Shown: positions 10,528 through 19,140 of the stretch, in pieces
Numbering within the stretch: position 1 is the stretch's first letter
Layout of the letters: every line of letters begins with the position of its first letter
DNA from: Methylovulum miyakonense HT12
Lineage (GTDB): Bacteria; Pseudomonadota; Gammaproteobacteria; Methylococcales; Methylomonadaceae
DNA length: 64,000 nucleotides
Reading direction: 5' to 3'
Assembly (NCBI RefSeq): GCF_000384075.1
Contig: NZ_KB913025.1
Coordinates: forward strand, 3,078,045-3,142,044
Translations under genes and position numbers: made by a program
The notes under the pieces: generated by a model
What the model was told of the DNA's origin: nothing
Databases searched by the model: none
The model's input: the letters and a program-made list of their open reading frames with translations, nothing else

Positions 10528-10660
10528 TATTGTAATTAAATGACTTTAATTATATGGCATCAATAGTGCTGTTACCAAAGTAACAAATGCTTTACCGTCA
10601 CGTTCGCCTGTGTTTGGTGCCATCCTGGCGTTCTATTTTCTCGGATAGAACGCCTTTTTT
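10528..10660 (+). ncRNA. Possible small structured transcript ending in a strong terminator
   Basis: The 418-base gap between beta-RFAP synthase and the Nudix gene has no coding frame I trust. It contains an AT-rich promoter-like stretch (10528-10560), a hairpin GTTAC-CAAA-GTAAC, a longer-range pairing between TGGCATCA and TGGTGCCA, and then the terminator at 10627-10660. This is the layout of a small RNA or an attenuated leader. I could not match it to a known RNA family. Confidence 0.3.
10627..10660 (+). terminator. Strong rho-independent terminator
   Basis: A perfect 10-bp stem GGCGTTCTAT/ATAGAACGCC with an 8-base loop is followed directly by six T. It lies 264 bases beyond the beta-RFAP synthase stop, so it may end that transcript or a separate small RNA. 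Confidence 0.9.
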
Positions 10661-10781
10661 ATTGCCTGGGATTTGTAGCGGGCCATCGGAAAGCCATTGG
10701 TTTTCCGGCTGTGGTTTTACCTTTGCCGTAGCTAAAGGGTAAAATCACCGGTTTATTACGTTATCTTATCTCAGGAATCCT

Positions 10782-11219
10782 ATGTATAAGCCTGTCACGC
10801 CGTTATTGGCCGCCGATATTTTAATCGAGCTTATCGACTTGCCTAACCGTCCTTTTGTGCTGATTGAACGCGCCAACCCGCCGTATGGCTGGGCATTGCC
10901 GGGTGGTTTTGTCGATGTCGGGGAAACCATCGAGCAGGCGGCGATCCGTGAGGCCCAGGAAGAAACGGGTTTGGATGTCACCCTCAAAGTGTTGTTAGGC
11001 TTATATTCCGACCCCAAACGCGACACCCGCAACCACACGGTGACTGCCGTTTACATTGCCGAAGCCAATGGCACACCTAAAGCAGGTGACGACGCCAAAA
11101 ACAGCGGCATTTTCACTTTTGACAATCTGACCAGCGAATTGGCATTTGACCATGCTTTGGTATTGGCGGATTACCAATATTATCTGACGACCGGGCAGGT
11201 CACGCCGTTGCGGTTTTAA
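10782..11219 (+). CDS. Nudix hydrolase
   Basis: Hydrolyses a nucleoside diphosphate linked to another moiety. The 145 aa protein carries a complete Nudix box (GX5EX7REUXEEXGU) at residues 42-64: GFVDVGE, then REAQEETGL. The segment after the box ([19 protein letters not shown]) resembles ADP-ribose pyrophosphatase-like and MutT-like small Nudix enzymes, but the substrate cannot be assigned. It precedes the SMR gene by 79 bases on the same strand. Confidence 0.9.
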   Translation: MYKPVTPLLAADILIELIDLPNRPFVLIERANPPYGWALPGGFVDVGETIEQAAIREAQEETGLDVTLKVLLGLYSDPKRDTRNHTVTAVYIAEANGTPKAGDDAKNSGIFTFDNLTSELAFDHALVLADYQYYLTTGQVTPLRF

Positions 11220-11298
11220 GCGGATAGCCTACGTCATCCCCAACAAATGTGCATACTGTTGTAAAATGCCCCCTTGTTAATAATAAAAAGGGGTTTTT

Positions 11299-11619
11299 GT
11301 GGCGTGGTTGTTGCTTTTTTTGGCCGGTGGGGTGGAAATCGTCTTTGCGATAAGCCTGAAATACAACGAGGGCTTTACCCGGCTTTGGCCTAGCCTGTTG
11401 ACGGCGGCTTCGGGCGCGGTCAGTTTTTACTTGCTGACGTTGGCGATCAAAACCTTGCCGATAGGCACGGCTTATGCCGTGTGGACGGGGATAGGCGCAG
11501 TGGGTGTGGCGATTTTGGGTATCGTGTTATTTAAGGAATCGGCGGACTGGCTGCGTTTGGTCTCCATCCTGTTGGTTATCGTTGGCATTATTGGCTTGAA
11601 ATTGACGGACACCGTTTGA
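11299..11619 (+). CDS. SMR-family transporter, SugE/Gdx-like
   Basis: A four-helix inner-membrane small multidrug resistance protein of 106 aa. It has the conserved membrane-embedded Glu in helix 1 ([17 protein letters not shown]) and the helix-3 motif [12 protein letters not shown], which is closer to SugE/Gdx guanidinium exporters than to EmrE/Qac. GTG start at 11299 with AAAAGGGG six bases upstream. The stop overlaps the tusB start (TGATG), so it is translationally coupled to a sulfur-relay gene, an unusual partner. No guanidine riboswitch is visible in the 79-base leader. Confidence 0.85.
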   Translation: MAWLLLFLAGGVEIVFAISLKYNEGFTRLWPSLLTAASGAVSFYLLTLAIKTLPIGTAYAVWTGIGAVGVAILGIVLFKESADWLRLVSILLVIVGIIGLKLTDTV

Positions 11620-11909
11620 TGTTACATTTGATTTTTCATTCCCCCCCCGATATTGCCGTGTTGGAACGCTTGGCTGCGGGGGATGATGTGGTTTTTCTCG
11701 ATAGCGCGGTGTTGGGCCTGTTAAAAAAAAGCCGCTGGGCAGGCCATCTAAACGCTTTGGCAGCGTCTTGCCAGTTGTTCGTATTGGCCGATGACATAAA
11801 AGTGCGCGGCATCGCCGAAGAGGATCTGGTTGCCGGTTTGGTCGTGCTGGATTATGCCGGGCTGGTTGCATTGACGGTTAAAAACACAACGGTCCAATCA
11901 TGGTCTTGA
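11619..11909 (+). CDS. tusB: TusB/DsrH-like sulfur-relay subunit
   Basis: TusB normally sits in a TusBCD heterohexamer that passes persulfide sulfur to TusE/DsrC for tRNA 2-thiouridylation (or works in sulfur oxidation as DsrH). The 96 aa frame begins [18 protein letters not shown] and contains GDDVVFLDSAVLGLL and LFVLADDIKVRGI, the usual DsrH pattern. ATG at 11619 overlaps the transporter stop. No TusC or TusD gene is next to it, whereas these are normally adjacent. It runs into the dsrC-like gene with a 10-base overlap. Confidence 0.82.
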   Translation: MLHLIFHSPPDIAVLERLAAGDDVVFLDSAVLGLLKKSRWAGHLNALAASCQLFVLADDIKVRGIAEEDLVAGLVVLDYAGLVALTVKNTTVQSWS

Positions 11910-12232
11910 TGGTTGACGGCGAGGTGTTGGCAACCACAGGACAAGGTTTTTTGGCCAACCTGGAAGACTGGAACGAGAAGGCCGCCATTTGTCTGGCGGA
12001 GGCCAATCATATCCGGCTAACGGATGCGCATTGGGAACTCATCTGGTTTATGCGCAATTATTACCAGCAGTATAAGCACTTGCCGAATGCGCGGGTGTTC
12101 GTCAAAGCCATAGCTAAAACGTTAGGGGAAGACAAGGGCAATAGCCGTTATTTGCTAAAATTGTTTCCTGACGGGCCGTTGAAATACACCTGCAAGTTGG
12201 CGGGCCTGCCTAAGCCGCCCACTTGCTTGTAG
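11900..12232 (+). CDS. DsrC/TusE-family sulfur carrier with two C-terminal cysteines
   Basis: A 110 aa sulfur carrier. DsrC-type proteins carry persulfide or trisulfide sulfur on a flexible C-terminal arm. The core (GFLANLEDWNEKAAICLAE, LTDAHWELIWFMRNYYQQY) and arm (KLAGLPKPPTC) are diagnostic. Both arm cysteines are present, Cys98 and Cys109 separated by ten residues. In the literature two cysteines mark DsrC proper, while E. coli TusE keeps only the penultimate one. The start at 11900 fits the family N-terminus; ATG 11909 (TGATG with the tusB stop) is an alternative. Confidence 0.88.
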   Translation: MVLMVDGEVLATTGQGFLANLEDWNEKAAICLAEANHIRLTDAHWELIWFMRNYYQQYKHLPNARVFVKAIAKTLGEDKGNSRYLLKLFPDGPLKYTCKLAGLPKPPTCL

Positions 12233-12235
12233 GGC

Positions 12236-12291
12236 ATGGGCGATAAAGACCTCAAAATCTGATTGGGCTTAAGTTACAGCGCCCATGCGCC
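12236..12291. terminator. Weak convergent hairpin after dsrC
   Basis: GCATGGGCG and CGCCCATGC form a 9-bp stem with a long loop between the dsrC-like gene and the converging P450 gene. There is no T-tract, so it is only a candidate terminator. Confidence 0.3.
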
Positions 12292-12318
12292 TGCTTCATG
12301 ACGTTTAGCCCACCAATT

Positions 12319-13662
12319 TTACCTTTTCACTAATTCCATGGGCATATCATTGTCAGGCCGTAGCATCAGGCGGCAGATGGGATTGGCTATTTGGCCTGGG
12401 GTGGTTTGCAAATGGAACTGCCGCGCTAGCAAGGCCAGGCATAAGGTCGTTTCCACCGTACCCAAATATTTCGCGATACACTCCCTGGCGCCTAGGCTAA
12501 AAGGCAGGTACGTGAATGGGTCATGCTTAGTTGGCGCATCCTCCAAAAACCGTTCCGGCATGAAATGGTCGGGATTGTCCCAATAAGCGGTATGCCGATG
12601 CAATAACCACGGCACGATCAACATCACCGAACCAGCTGGAATAGGGCGGCCACGGATAGTGTCGTCGGCGCTAACTTCACGGATTAACATCGGGAAGGGC
12701 GGATATAGGCGCATGGTTTCTTCGACAATGGCGCGGGTATAGGGCAATTTTGGCAAGTCCTGGAGAGCCACAGTCCCTGCGTCCAGGGCGGTGTCCAGTT
12801 CCTGATGCAGGCGTTGCCGGACATCAGGGGCTTGTGCGATCAGATACCAGGCCCAGGCCAGGGTGTTGGCGGCGCTTTCGTATCCCGCTAAAAAAAAAGT
12901 GATGGTTTCATTACGGATTTGCTGATGGTCGAGGTTCCCGTCCGCTAACCGTAAAAAGTGCCCCACCAAGGTGGGGTCTTCCGGGGAGCTTGCGTTAATG
13001 GCCGCGCCGATAAGGTCGTGTAAGGTTTTTACGGCTTTCGCTGGTTTGTTGCCGCCAAAACTGGGTATCCAGCTTGGCAAGCCGAAAAAGGCGGTAAGAT
13101 CTATGTCTTCAATGGCGCTCTGGTAGGTGGCGATGGCTTTGGTCAGTTGCGAAACTTGTTGGTCGCTAAAACGTTCGCCGAATAAGATGCGGCAAAGTAT
13201 CGTCGCGCTTAAGCCTTGCATTTCCTCCAGCACGGGCAATGTGCTTTGGGGGGGTAAGGAAGCCCAACGTTCCGCCCATTGTCGGGTGGTTTTGGCCATC
13301 ACCTCGCTGAATTGGGCAATTTGTTCCGGGCCAAACAAAGGCTTTTCGAGTTGGCTATGTTTATGCCACGTCCCGCCATCACTGAGGAATAAGCCATCGC
13401 CAAGCAAAGGGGCCAAGGTTTTCCGCAGCAAAGGCAGTTTTTTTTCATAATTGGCCTGCTTCGTCACCAGCACATGCCGCACCGCGTCAGGGCAGTTGGC
13501 GATGAATATCTGGCGGCTGATGATTTTTATCGTTATAAATTGACGGCTGAACGCCTTTTCAGGCCAGATGGATAAAAGGTTGTGGCGTAGATGTTTGATG
13601 GTGTCCAAAGGCCCAAGGGATTTTGGGTGCCGGGTCGGATAAGGCGGGATGAATCCACTCAT
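12319..13662 (-). CDS. Cytochrome P450
   Basis: A haem-thiolate monooxygenase of 447 aa. Helix I oxygen-binding motif FFLAGYESAANTLAW (AGxES in place of AGxET), helix K ExxR in EETMRLYPPFP, the PERF motif in HFMPERFLEDAP, and the haem loop FSLGARECIA with the iron ligand at Cys395. There is no N-terminal membrane anchor. The pattern resembles the CYP4/CYP102-like fatty-acid hydroxylase type, but the substrate is not deducible. No redox partner gene is adjacent. Confidence 0.93.
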   Translation of the reverse strand: MSGFIPPYPTRHPKSLGPLDTIKHLRHNLLSIWPEKAFSRQFITIKIISRQIFIANCPDAVRHVLVTKQANYEKKLPLLRKTLAPLLGDGLFLSDGGTWHKHSQLEKPLFGPEQIAQFSEVMAKTTRQWAERWASLPPQSTLPVLEEMQGLSATILCRILFGERFSDQQVSQLTKAIATYQSAIEDIDLTAFFGLPSWIPSFGGNKPAKAVKTLHDLIGAAINASSPEDPTLVGHFLRLADGNLDHQQIRNETITFFLAGYESAANTLAWAWYLIAQAPDVRQRLHQELDTALDAGTVALQDLPKLPYTRAIVEETMRLYPPFPMLIREVSADDTIRGRPIPAGSVMLIVPWLLHRHTAYWDNPDHFMPERFLEDAPTKHDPFTYLPFSLGARECIAKYLGTVETTLCLALLARQFHLQTTPGQIANPICRLMLRPDNDMPMELVKR

Positions 13663-13915
13663 TTGCTGCTCTTGCGTTAAAGGTAAAATGATAAGCCGTT
13701 ATAAAACGGAGATTTGGTAATATTTTCAATAAAATAGTGTTTTTGCTACGGATAGGGCGCCAATTGATAGGCGCTTGTCCTTGAAAAGCCACCGAAGTTG
13801 AACGAAGTGTTTGTTGATGTCAAACTATGCACTTGCCCAGAATCCACAAAGCGATTTAAAAGGGCGCCTATTATAAAGATACAGTGGCCGCAAAACTTAC
13901 GGAACAAGGTAAAAC

Positions 13916-15802
13916 ATGACGATTCGTTACACCCCATTTTTAAAATTTAGTCTATTGGCCAGTGCCGTGTTGGCAGGATGCGCCCAAACCCGGCAAGTCG
14001 CCATTGATTACCCAACTGCAGAAGCCAACGGCGCCCAGTCCGCACAAACCACCAAAGCGCATCCTTTCCAGGCTTTGCCCGGTTTTCAGGGCATTGATGG
14101 CGATGATTATTATGTCCGCCTGATTTCAGAATTTGATTTTAAAAGTGACAGTGCCTTAAAAAGCGGTTGCGGCAGCATCGTGCCGTCTTATGGCAAAAAT
14201 GACTCGTCTTCCGCGCTTATTTACACCGTCCGCAATAACAGCCTCAAATTTAATAACGAAGCCGCCGGTTTTTCGTACCAGACGGCGGCCGGCCAATGTA
14301 ATTTCAAGTTCGATGCCAAAAAGCTTAACCTGACACCCTGGATGCGGCTGGATTCCGGCAAGGAAACCCAAGTCGACTACAGTTTTTACTCCAGTGCCGA
14401 TAGCGACGTGGATGTGGCCGGGTTGGTCAACAAAGCCACGGCGGCCAGCAGTTTGTTGGCGTTTACCGGCGTGGGCATGGGCGTCGCTGTGATGGGGCAG
14501 TTTGCCGGGCAATGGCTAAATAACAACCAACAAGCCCAGGCCACGGCGCCTTCAGCCACCCATAGCACGGAGTCCCATTCCTTGCCTGCAATGGTCAGGT
14601 ATTCGGATAAGGGCGGCACGCTGAATGAGACGGTGTTCAAGGTCTATGCGGTCGCCGAAGGCGGGGTCAATATCATGGGTTCCGATCCCAAGCCGCTGGG
14701 CGAATTAAGGATTTACCCTGAAATCACCCCGTCTTTGCTGCTCAAGACCCAAACGAACGGCATACCTGATGCGCGTGACTTGTCCCTGAATGAAATCAGT
14801 TACTCGCCGGTAAAATCGGCGACTGGTGACATCAATTTGCAGCAATTGATCGAACAGTCGAAACATCCTGAAAAACCCAATCTAAAACCGGATTGGGGCA
14901 ATTACGACGATGTCCAAAACAACTGCCGTAAATTGAAGCTGGTTATGAAAGATCTGGGCTTCAATAAATTTGACCGTAACGCTTTTATTTATTACTTCCT
15001 GGCTAATAATAGCGACTGGAAAAACTACAACATCACTGCGCAAAAAGTGTCGGGTGATGAGATTAGCGCAAAGGCCCTGCAAAGTTACCGCAGCAAAAAT
15101 TTTGGCAACTGCCTTGCCGCGGATGATTACGCAGTGATGAAAATCATGGGCTTGCCCGTCAATACAGACGCCGATTGGGCGCAAATGGGCGATACCAGCC
15201 AGAAAAAGGAACAGTTTTTTATGCCGCTCAAATCCATAGAACGGCAGTGGGTCGCCGTGCTTAAAAACCCCAACAAGGCGGAAATGGAAAGCCAGATATA
15301 TCCTTTGTTGAACACGGCGAAAAACGGTGACGGCACCGTGCTGCTGCAAAACCATTTAGGTGATTTTGGTTTGGAAAAGTTATTGCAGCCTGCACCTGTT
15401 GCCACCGCACCCGTAACAACTCCCGGCCAGACCATACCAGTCGCTGCAGGGCCGGTGGCGGCACCGGCAGCCCCCGCCCTTATCCCTATCCCTGGCGAAG
15501 GCTTGGTTGTCAGTGCGCACCAGCTAGCGCAGGTTTTTTCCGGGCTGGCCTTCAACGAACTGAGTTGCGCGCGTGTCCTGCCTGGGCAACAGGCTGGCAA
15601 TGTGGGCATTTTGTTGTTTACCACCCAGGAAAATAGCCCGCGGGCTAAAGGTGGCGCGATGGAGTTTGAATTCTCCGGCGGAAAAATCAACCGTATCGCC
15701 TTCCAGCTCCCCGCCTACCGCGATTTTGAGCAGGATGTGCTGGACCATCCTGAAATTGGCGGCTGCCGGATTGACCCGGCATTTTTGGCCAAGCTGCATT
15801 AA
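13916..15802 (+). CDS. Large lipoprotein of unknown function, 628 aa
   Basis: The protein opens with a lipoprotein signal (LLASAVLAGC, Cys about 22) and is predicted to be anchored in the envelope. I do not recognise a domain. Visible features: a Ser/Asn-rich N-terminal half, a short hydrophobic glycine-rich stretch near 180-200 (LLAFTGVGMGVAVMGQFAGQW), a Pro/Ala/Val linker near 490-525, and a C-terminal domain with paired cysteines (ELSCARVLPG, IGGCRIDPAF). It stands alone between the divergent P450 gene and a converging deacetylase. The reading frame is well supported by length and codon use; the function is unknown. Confidence 0.8.
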   Translation: MTIRYTPFLKFSLLASAVLAGCAQTRQVAIDYPTAEANGAQSAQTTKAHPFQALPGFQGIDGDDYYVRLISEFDFKSDSALKSGCGSIVPSYGKNDSSSALIYTVRNNSLKFNNEAAGFSYQTAAGQCNFKFDAKKLNLTPWMRLDSGKETQVDYSFYSSADSDVDVAGLVNKATAASSLLAFTGVGMGVAVMGQFAGQWLNNNQQAQATAPSATHSTESHSLPAMVRYSDKGGTLNETVFKVYAVAEGGVNIMGSDPKPLGELRIYPEITPSLLLKTQTNGIPDARDLSLNEISYSPVKSATGDINLQQLIEQSKHPEKPNLKPDWGNYDDVQNNCRKLKLVMKDLGFNKFDRNAFIYYFLANNSDWKNYNITAQKVSGDEISAKALQSYRSKNFGNCLAADDYAVMKIMGLPVNTDADWAQMGDTSQKKEQFFMPLKSIERQWVAVLKNPNKAEMESQIYPLLNTAKNGDGTVLLQNHLGDFGLEKLLQPAPVATAPVTTPGQTIPVAAGPVAAPAAPALIPIPGEGLVVSAHQLAQVFSGLAFNELSCARVLPGQQAGNVGILLFTTQENSPRAKGGAMEFEFSGGKINRIAFQLPAYRDFEQDVLDHPEIGGCRIDPAFLAKLH

Positions 15803-15856
15803 GATTGGTTGGGGCTTTACCGTTCAATTATTCTGTGGCTTGCCTATAAGCCTAGT

Positions 15857-15893
15857 TGGAACGTTGGGGATGGGGCTACAAGCCCCGTCCTGC
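15857..15893. repeat. REP-like GC-rich palindrome
   Basis: GATGGGGCT-ACA-AGCCCCGTC folds into a 9-bp stem with one G-T pair between two converging genes. Its sequence has the look of a dispersed repetitive extragenic palindrome; it may also act as a terminator. Confidence 0.45.
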
Positions 15894-15930
15894 GGACAGC
15901 CGCCTTTGCCTCATCTTTACCTGTCACCAC

Positions 15931-16701
15931 TTATTCATAAGCTTTAATCTGCAAAAGCTGCTCCACACTGACAATCTTATAGCCATTTTCCTGGGCAAAA
16001 TGTAGCGTTTGTTTTAAGGCTTGGACAGTTTTGTCCGAAGTGTCATGAAACAGGATGATGGCGCCAGGTTTGATTTGCCTTTGGACGCGTTGGAATATGG
16101 TTTGTGCGTTGTCGGCGCTGGTGTCGAACGGGCGGACACTCCAACCTACCACGCGGTAGTCCAATAGCATCGAGGCTTTGGCAAGGTTAGGCGTGGTCAC
16201 CCCGTAAGGCGGGCGGAACAATTTCATACGTTTGCCGATGACTTTGAAAACCGCCTCGGCGGTTTGCTTGAGTTCGTCCTTAAAGCCTTGCAAGCTTTTA
16301 AAATCCATAAAAAAAGCGTGCGTGTAGCTGTGGTTGCCAATGCTATGCCCGGCGGCATCTATTTGCCGCAAAATGCTTTCATTACCTTGGATGTTTTTGC
16401 CGATGACAAAAAAAGTGGCGGGCGCTTGGTATTGCGCCAATGCCGATAACACTTGCGGGGTATATTCGCGGTTGGGGCCATCGTCAAACGATAGGGCGAT
16501 GGCTTTTTCCGGGTGGGCCGAGGAACAATAGGCGTGGGTAAAAAAATTGGCTTGGATAACTGACGAACCATAAATGATCAAGGCCAGATAAATGGCGCTA
16601 GGCAAGGCCAGCCAGCCTAGGCTGATGCCGAAAAACCAATGTGACAAGCCTGTCAGGCTGATGGCGATAATAAAACTGATGCGGGTCGATTTGAAAGTCA
16701 T
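15931..16701 (-). CDS. Polysaccharide deacetylase (NodB-fold), membrane anchored
   Basis: A carbohydrate esterase family 4 enzyme, expected to deacetylate a cell-surface polysaccharide or peptidoglycan. The 256 aa sequence has two N-terminal hydrophobic segments (residues 8-50) and then the NodB domain: SFDDGP with catalytic/metal Asp73-Asp74, metal ligands His124 and His128 in HSIGNHSYTH, and RPPYG. It lies 81 bases downstream of the MMPL exporter on the same strand and could be the last gene of that transcript, but such a gene is not a standard APE component. Confidence 0.9.
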   Translation of the reverse strand: MTFKSTRISFIIAISLTGLSHWFFGISLGWLALPSAIYLALIIYGSSVIQANFFTHAYCSSAHPEKAIALSFDDGPNREYTPQVLSALAQYQAPATFFVIGKNIQGNESILRQIDAAGHSIGNHSYTHAFFMDFKSLQGFKDELKQTAEAVFKVIGKRMKLFRPPYGVTTPNLAKASMLLDYRVVGWSVRPFDTSADNAQTIFQRVQRQIKPGAIILFHDTSDKTVQALKQTLHFAQENGYKIVSVEQLLQIKAYE

Positions 16702-16782
16702 TTACTGTGTTGCGGGTCTGGGAAAGCAGCGTGTCCACGCCATTATACCGATATAAAAATCCTATAGGCCCAGGAAGTCGAG

Positions 16783-19140
16783 TTAGGCCCGCAAATCCCG
16801 AACCCGATGCCCAACCAGCGGCGAACACAGCAACGCCGTTAAGATACCCGAAGCGACGGTAAACCCGAAAGCATGGACAACTTCGGTGGAACTCAGCGCC
16901 AATAAGCCAAACGCCAGCAAGGTCGTCAAGGCGGATAGCGTCACCGCCAACGAGGTGCTGGCGCGCCGGTCCTCACCATCCGTTTCAGGCGGTCCGGCCG
17001 CGTCCGCCATGAAAAAGAAAATGGCGTCATCAACGCCTATGCCCAGCACCAGCAACAACGCGAATAAATTGAACAGGCTAAACAATTGGTTGCACCAGCC
17101 CAGCATCGCCAAGGCAACCAATGCCGCCACCACAGGCACCGACGTTATTTTCACCGCGTTGTGCCAACCAAATTTTAGCCCCAGACCGCCAAACACCAAC
17201 AAATACGCGGCGATCAATAAGGCGCTGATGCTGAGCCGATAACGTTCGAACAACGAGGACAATTGCCCGACCTGGTCTACCCAAGTGACGCCTTGCAGGT
17301 TTTGCAAACCGGATAACTCGGATAAGTCAGTGGTTCCGGTCAAGGTCACCCGGCTTAAACAACGGCTAGCATCGCAACCTAGCCATAATTGCTGTTTTTC
17401 CTCATCGGCGGTTTTTAGCCATTCTGGCAAAGAAATCGAGCGGCCTTTTGCCTCTGCAAACTGTTTTATTTCTGCGTCAATGGCTTGTGTGCTAAAGCCC
17501 AGCCCCACCATATACCGCTGGGCCAGGCCGGACTGGTACAAGGTGGTGTCCAGCCGTTGGTAATTCAGCTGCTGGTCTTGTGCGTCAGGCCAGTAGTCGC
17601 TAAGCCCTTGGTATTGCATCAATTGATGCCGTTGCGTTAATGCGTGTAAACGCTGGAGCAACTGCTGTTCGTTGTGGTGCCACTCCTGCGGGTCATGCCC
17701 AGACACCAGAAAAAACTGGTTCTCCTGGCTCACCGGCAATAATTGCTTGATTTTATTGGCGGTCGCCAATAATTCGGCGGGGGCCGATTGCAACAGGCGC
17801 ACGTCATCGCGGGGCTTAAGCTGCCAGAGCCCGCCCGCGATAAAAACCAGCAACACCGGAACCAACCAGCGGCGGTTTTTTAGCAGCCAGATAGGCCAGC
17901 GTTGTTGCCAGTAATTGGCGATTTTTAGGATGGCCGGTTCATGTCCGGGATCAAAACCGGTCAACAATAACGGGAACAGCAACACCACCGTCAACCAAGC
18001 CACCAACAATCCCACCGCTGAAAATAGTGCGACTTCTTGCAAACCTGGGAAAGGGGAAAACACCAGACCCGCATAACTGAGCAGATTGGTCAGTAAGCCG
18101 ATGGCCAGCCCTGGAAAAATGTATTTCAGCCCCTCACGCGGCCGCCAGTTTTTGGCGCCGAAGCTGTCGCAGACAAAGTGCAGCGCGTAATCGTCAGCGA
18201 CCCCGATCAAACTGGCGCCGAACACCAGGGTGATGATGTGGATTTTGCCGAACACCAACACGCTCACGACCCACGCCGCCAACAAACCGCAGCCTATAGC
18301 CAAGGACGACAACAACAAAGGCCGCAAGCTGCGGAAAGTCAGCAACAGCAAGATGATAACGCCCACGCTGGAGCCGACACCGACCGTTGAAATTTCCTGT
18401 TTGGCGGAATCCGAACCTTGGGCGGTGAACAGCGGCATCCCCGTGACCATCAATTCACCGCCTGCCGCCTGTACTTGGGTGGTGGCGCTGTTGACCAAGG
18501 CCAGCAAGGTCTCCAGCTTATCCAGCTGCAAATGTGCATCTGCCAAATCGCCCAGCAACAACGCCCAGAATTTGTCTGCGTCATGCAGGATCACTATGCC
18601 TTGTTCCACCGTCAGCTTGAGCGGATGTTGGGCGTTAAAATAGCGGCTGAAGAGTAACAACGGGTCATGCTCCAAATCTGCCGCCATCATCTGTCCCATC
18701 GGGCTATACAGCGTTTCCAGATTTTGCGCCAGCAAGTTTTGGGGATTTTTCTCCAGCGTAAGCCGCGTCCGGGCATCCAGTAACTGATAACGGTAGGGGA
18801 ATAATTGCCGGTACTGTTGGCTGATTTGTTGTTGCGGCAATTCCAGCAACAGCTTGCTGAACAACTGGCTTTGCTGCAATTGCTGTTTAAGCTGCCGCGC
18901 CTGGGCAATCGCCGCTTGGGAGCTTGCCGCCCCCGTTAGCCAGATCACTTTCCGGTTGAGCTGCGCGTTATGCTGTTGGATGGCTTGGGCAATTTCCGGT
19001 TGTTGCTCGGTGACCGGCAACAACGCCAAAAATCCGGTTTCCAGCCAGTCTTTGGCCAATGTCCGGCTGCCCAGCACGCCGATGACCAACATCATCAGCA
19101 GCCAAAGCCATGTGGTTATTTTAGGGTGATAGGCGTTCAA
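16783..19140 (-). CDS. MMPL/RND-family exporter of the aryl polyene cluster
   Basis: A 785 aa inner-membrane transporter with the two-fold MMPL layout: one N-terminal helix, a periplasmic loop, five or six helices (TVGVGSSVGVIILLLLTF, GASLIGVADDYALHFVCDS), a second loop, and a second helix set (LLVLGIGVDDAIFFFMAD). The intramembrane GVADDYALHF and GIGVDDAIFFF repeats carry the charged proton-relay type residues. In APE clusters this gene sits beside a LolA-like gene and is thought to export the aryl polyene lipid. It overlaps the LolA-like gene by 20 bases. Confidence 0.9.
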   Translation of the reverse strand: MNAYHPKITTWLWLLMMLVIGVLGSRTLAKDWLETGFLALLPVTEQQPEIAQAIQQHNAQLNRKVIWLTGAASSQAAIAQARQLKQQLQQSQLFSKLLLELPQQQISQQYRQLFPYRYQLLDARTRLTLEKNPQNLLAQNLETLYSPMGQMMAADLEHDPLLLFSRYFNAQHPLKLTVEQGIVILHDADKFWALLLGDLADAHLQLDKLETLLALVNSATTQVQAAGGELMVTGMPLFTAQGSDSAKQEISTVGVGSSVGVIILLLLTFRSLRPLLLSSLAIGCGLLAAWVVSVLVFGKIHIITLVFGASLIGVADDYALHFVCDSFGAKNWRPREGLKYIFPGLAIGLLTNLLSYAGLVFSPFPGLQEVALFSAVGLLVAWLTVVLLFPLLLTGFDPGHEPAILKIANYWQQRWPIWLLKNRRWLVPVLLVFIAGGLWQLKPRDDVRLLQSAPAELLATANKIKQLLPVSQENQFFLVSGHDPQEWHHNEQQLLQRLHALTQRHQLMQYQGLSDYWPDAQDQQLNYQRLDTTLYQSGLAQRYMVGLGFSTQAIDAEIKQFAEAKGRSISLPEWLKTADEEKQQLWLGCDASRCLSRVTLTGTTDLSELSGLQNLQGVTWVDQVGQLSSLFERYRLSISALLIAAYLLVFGGLGLKFGWHNAVKITSVPVVAALVALAMLGWCNQLFSLFNLFALLLVLGIGVDDAIFFFMADAAGPPETDGEDRRASTSLAVTLSALTTLLAFGLLALSSTEVVHAFGFTVASGILTALLCSPLVGHRVRDLRA

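Noticed and set aside
11220-11298. Guanidine riboswitch in front of the SMR gene
   Set aside because: The 79-base leader lacks the paired ACGR hairpins of the guanidine-II class and is too short for the other classes.
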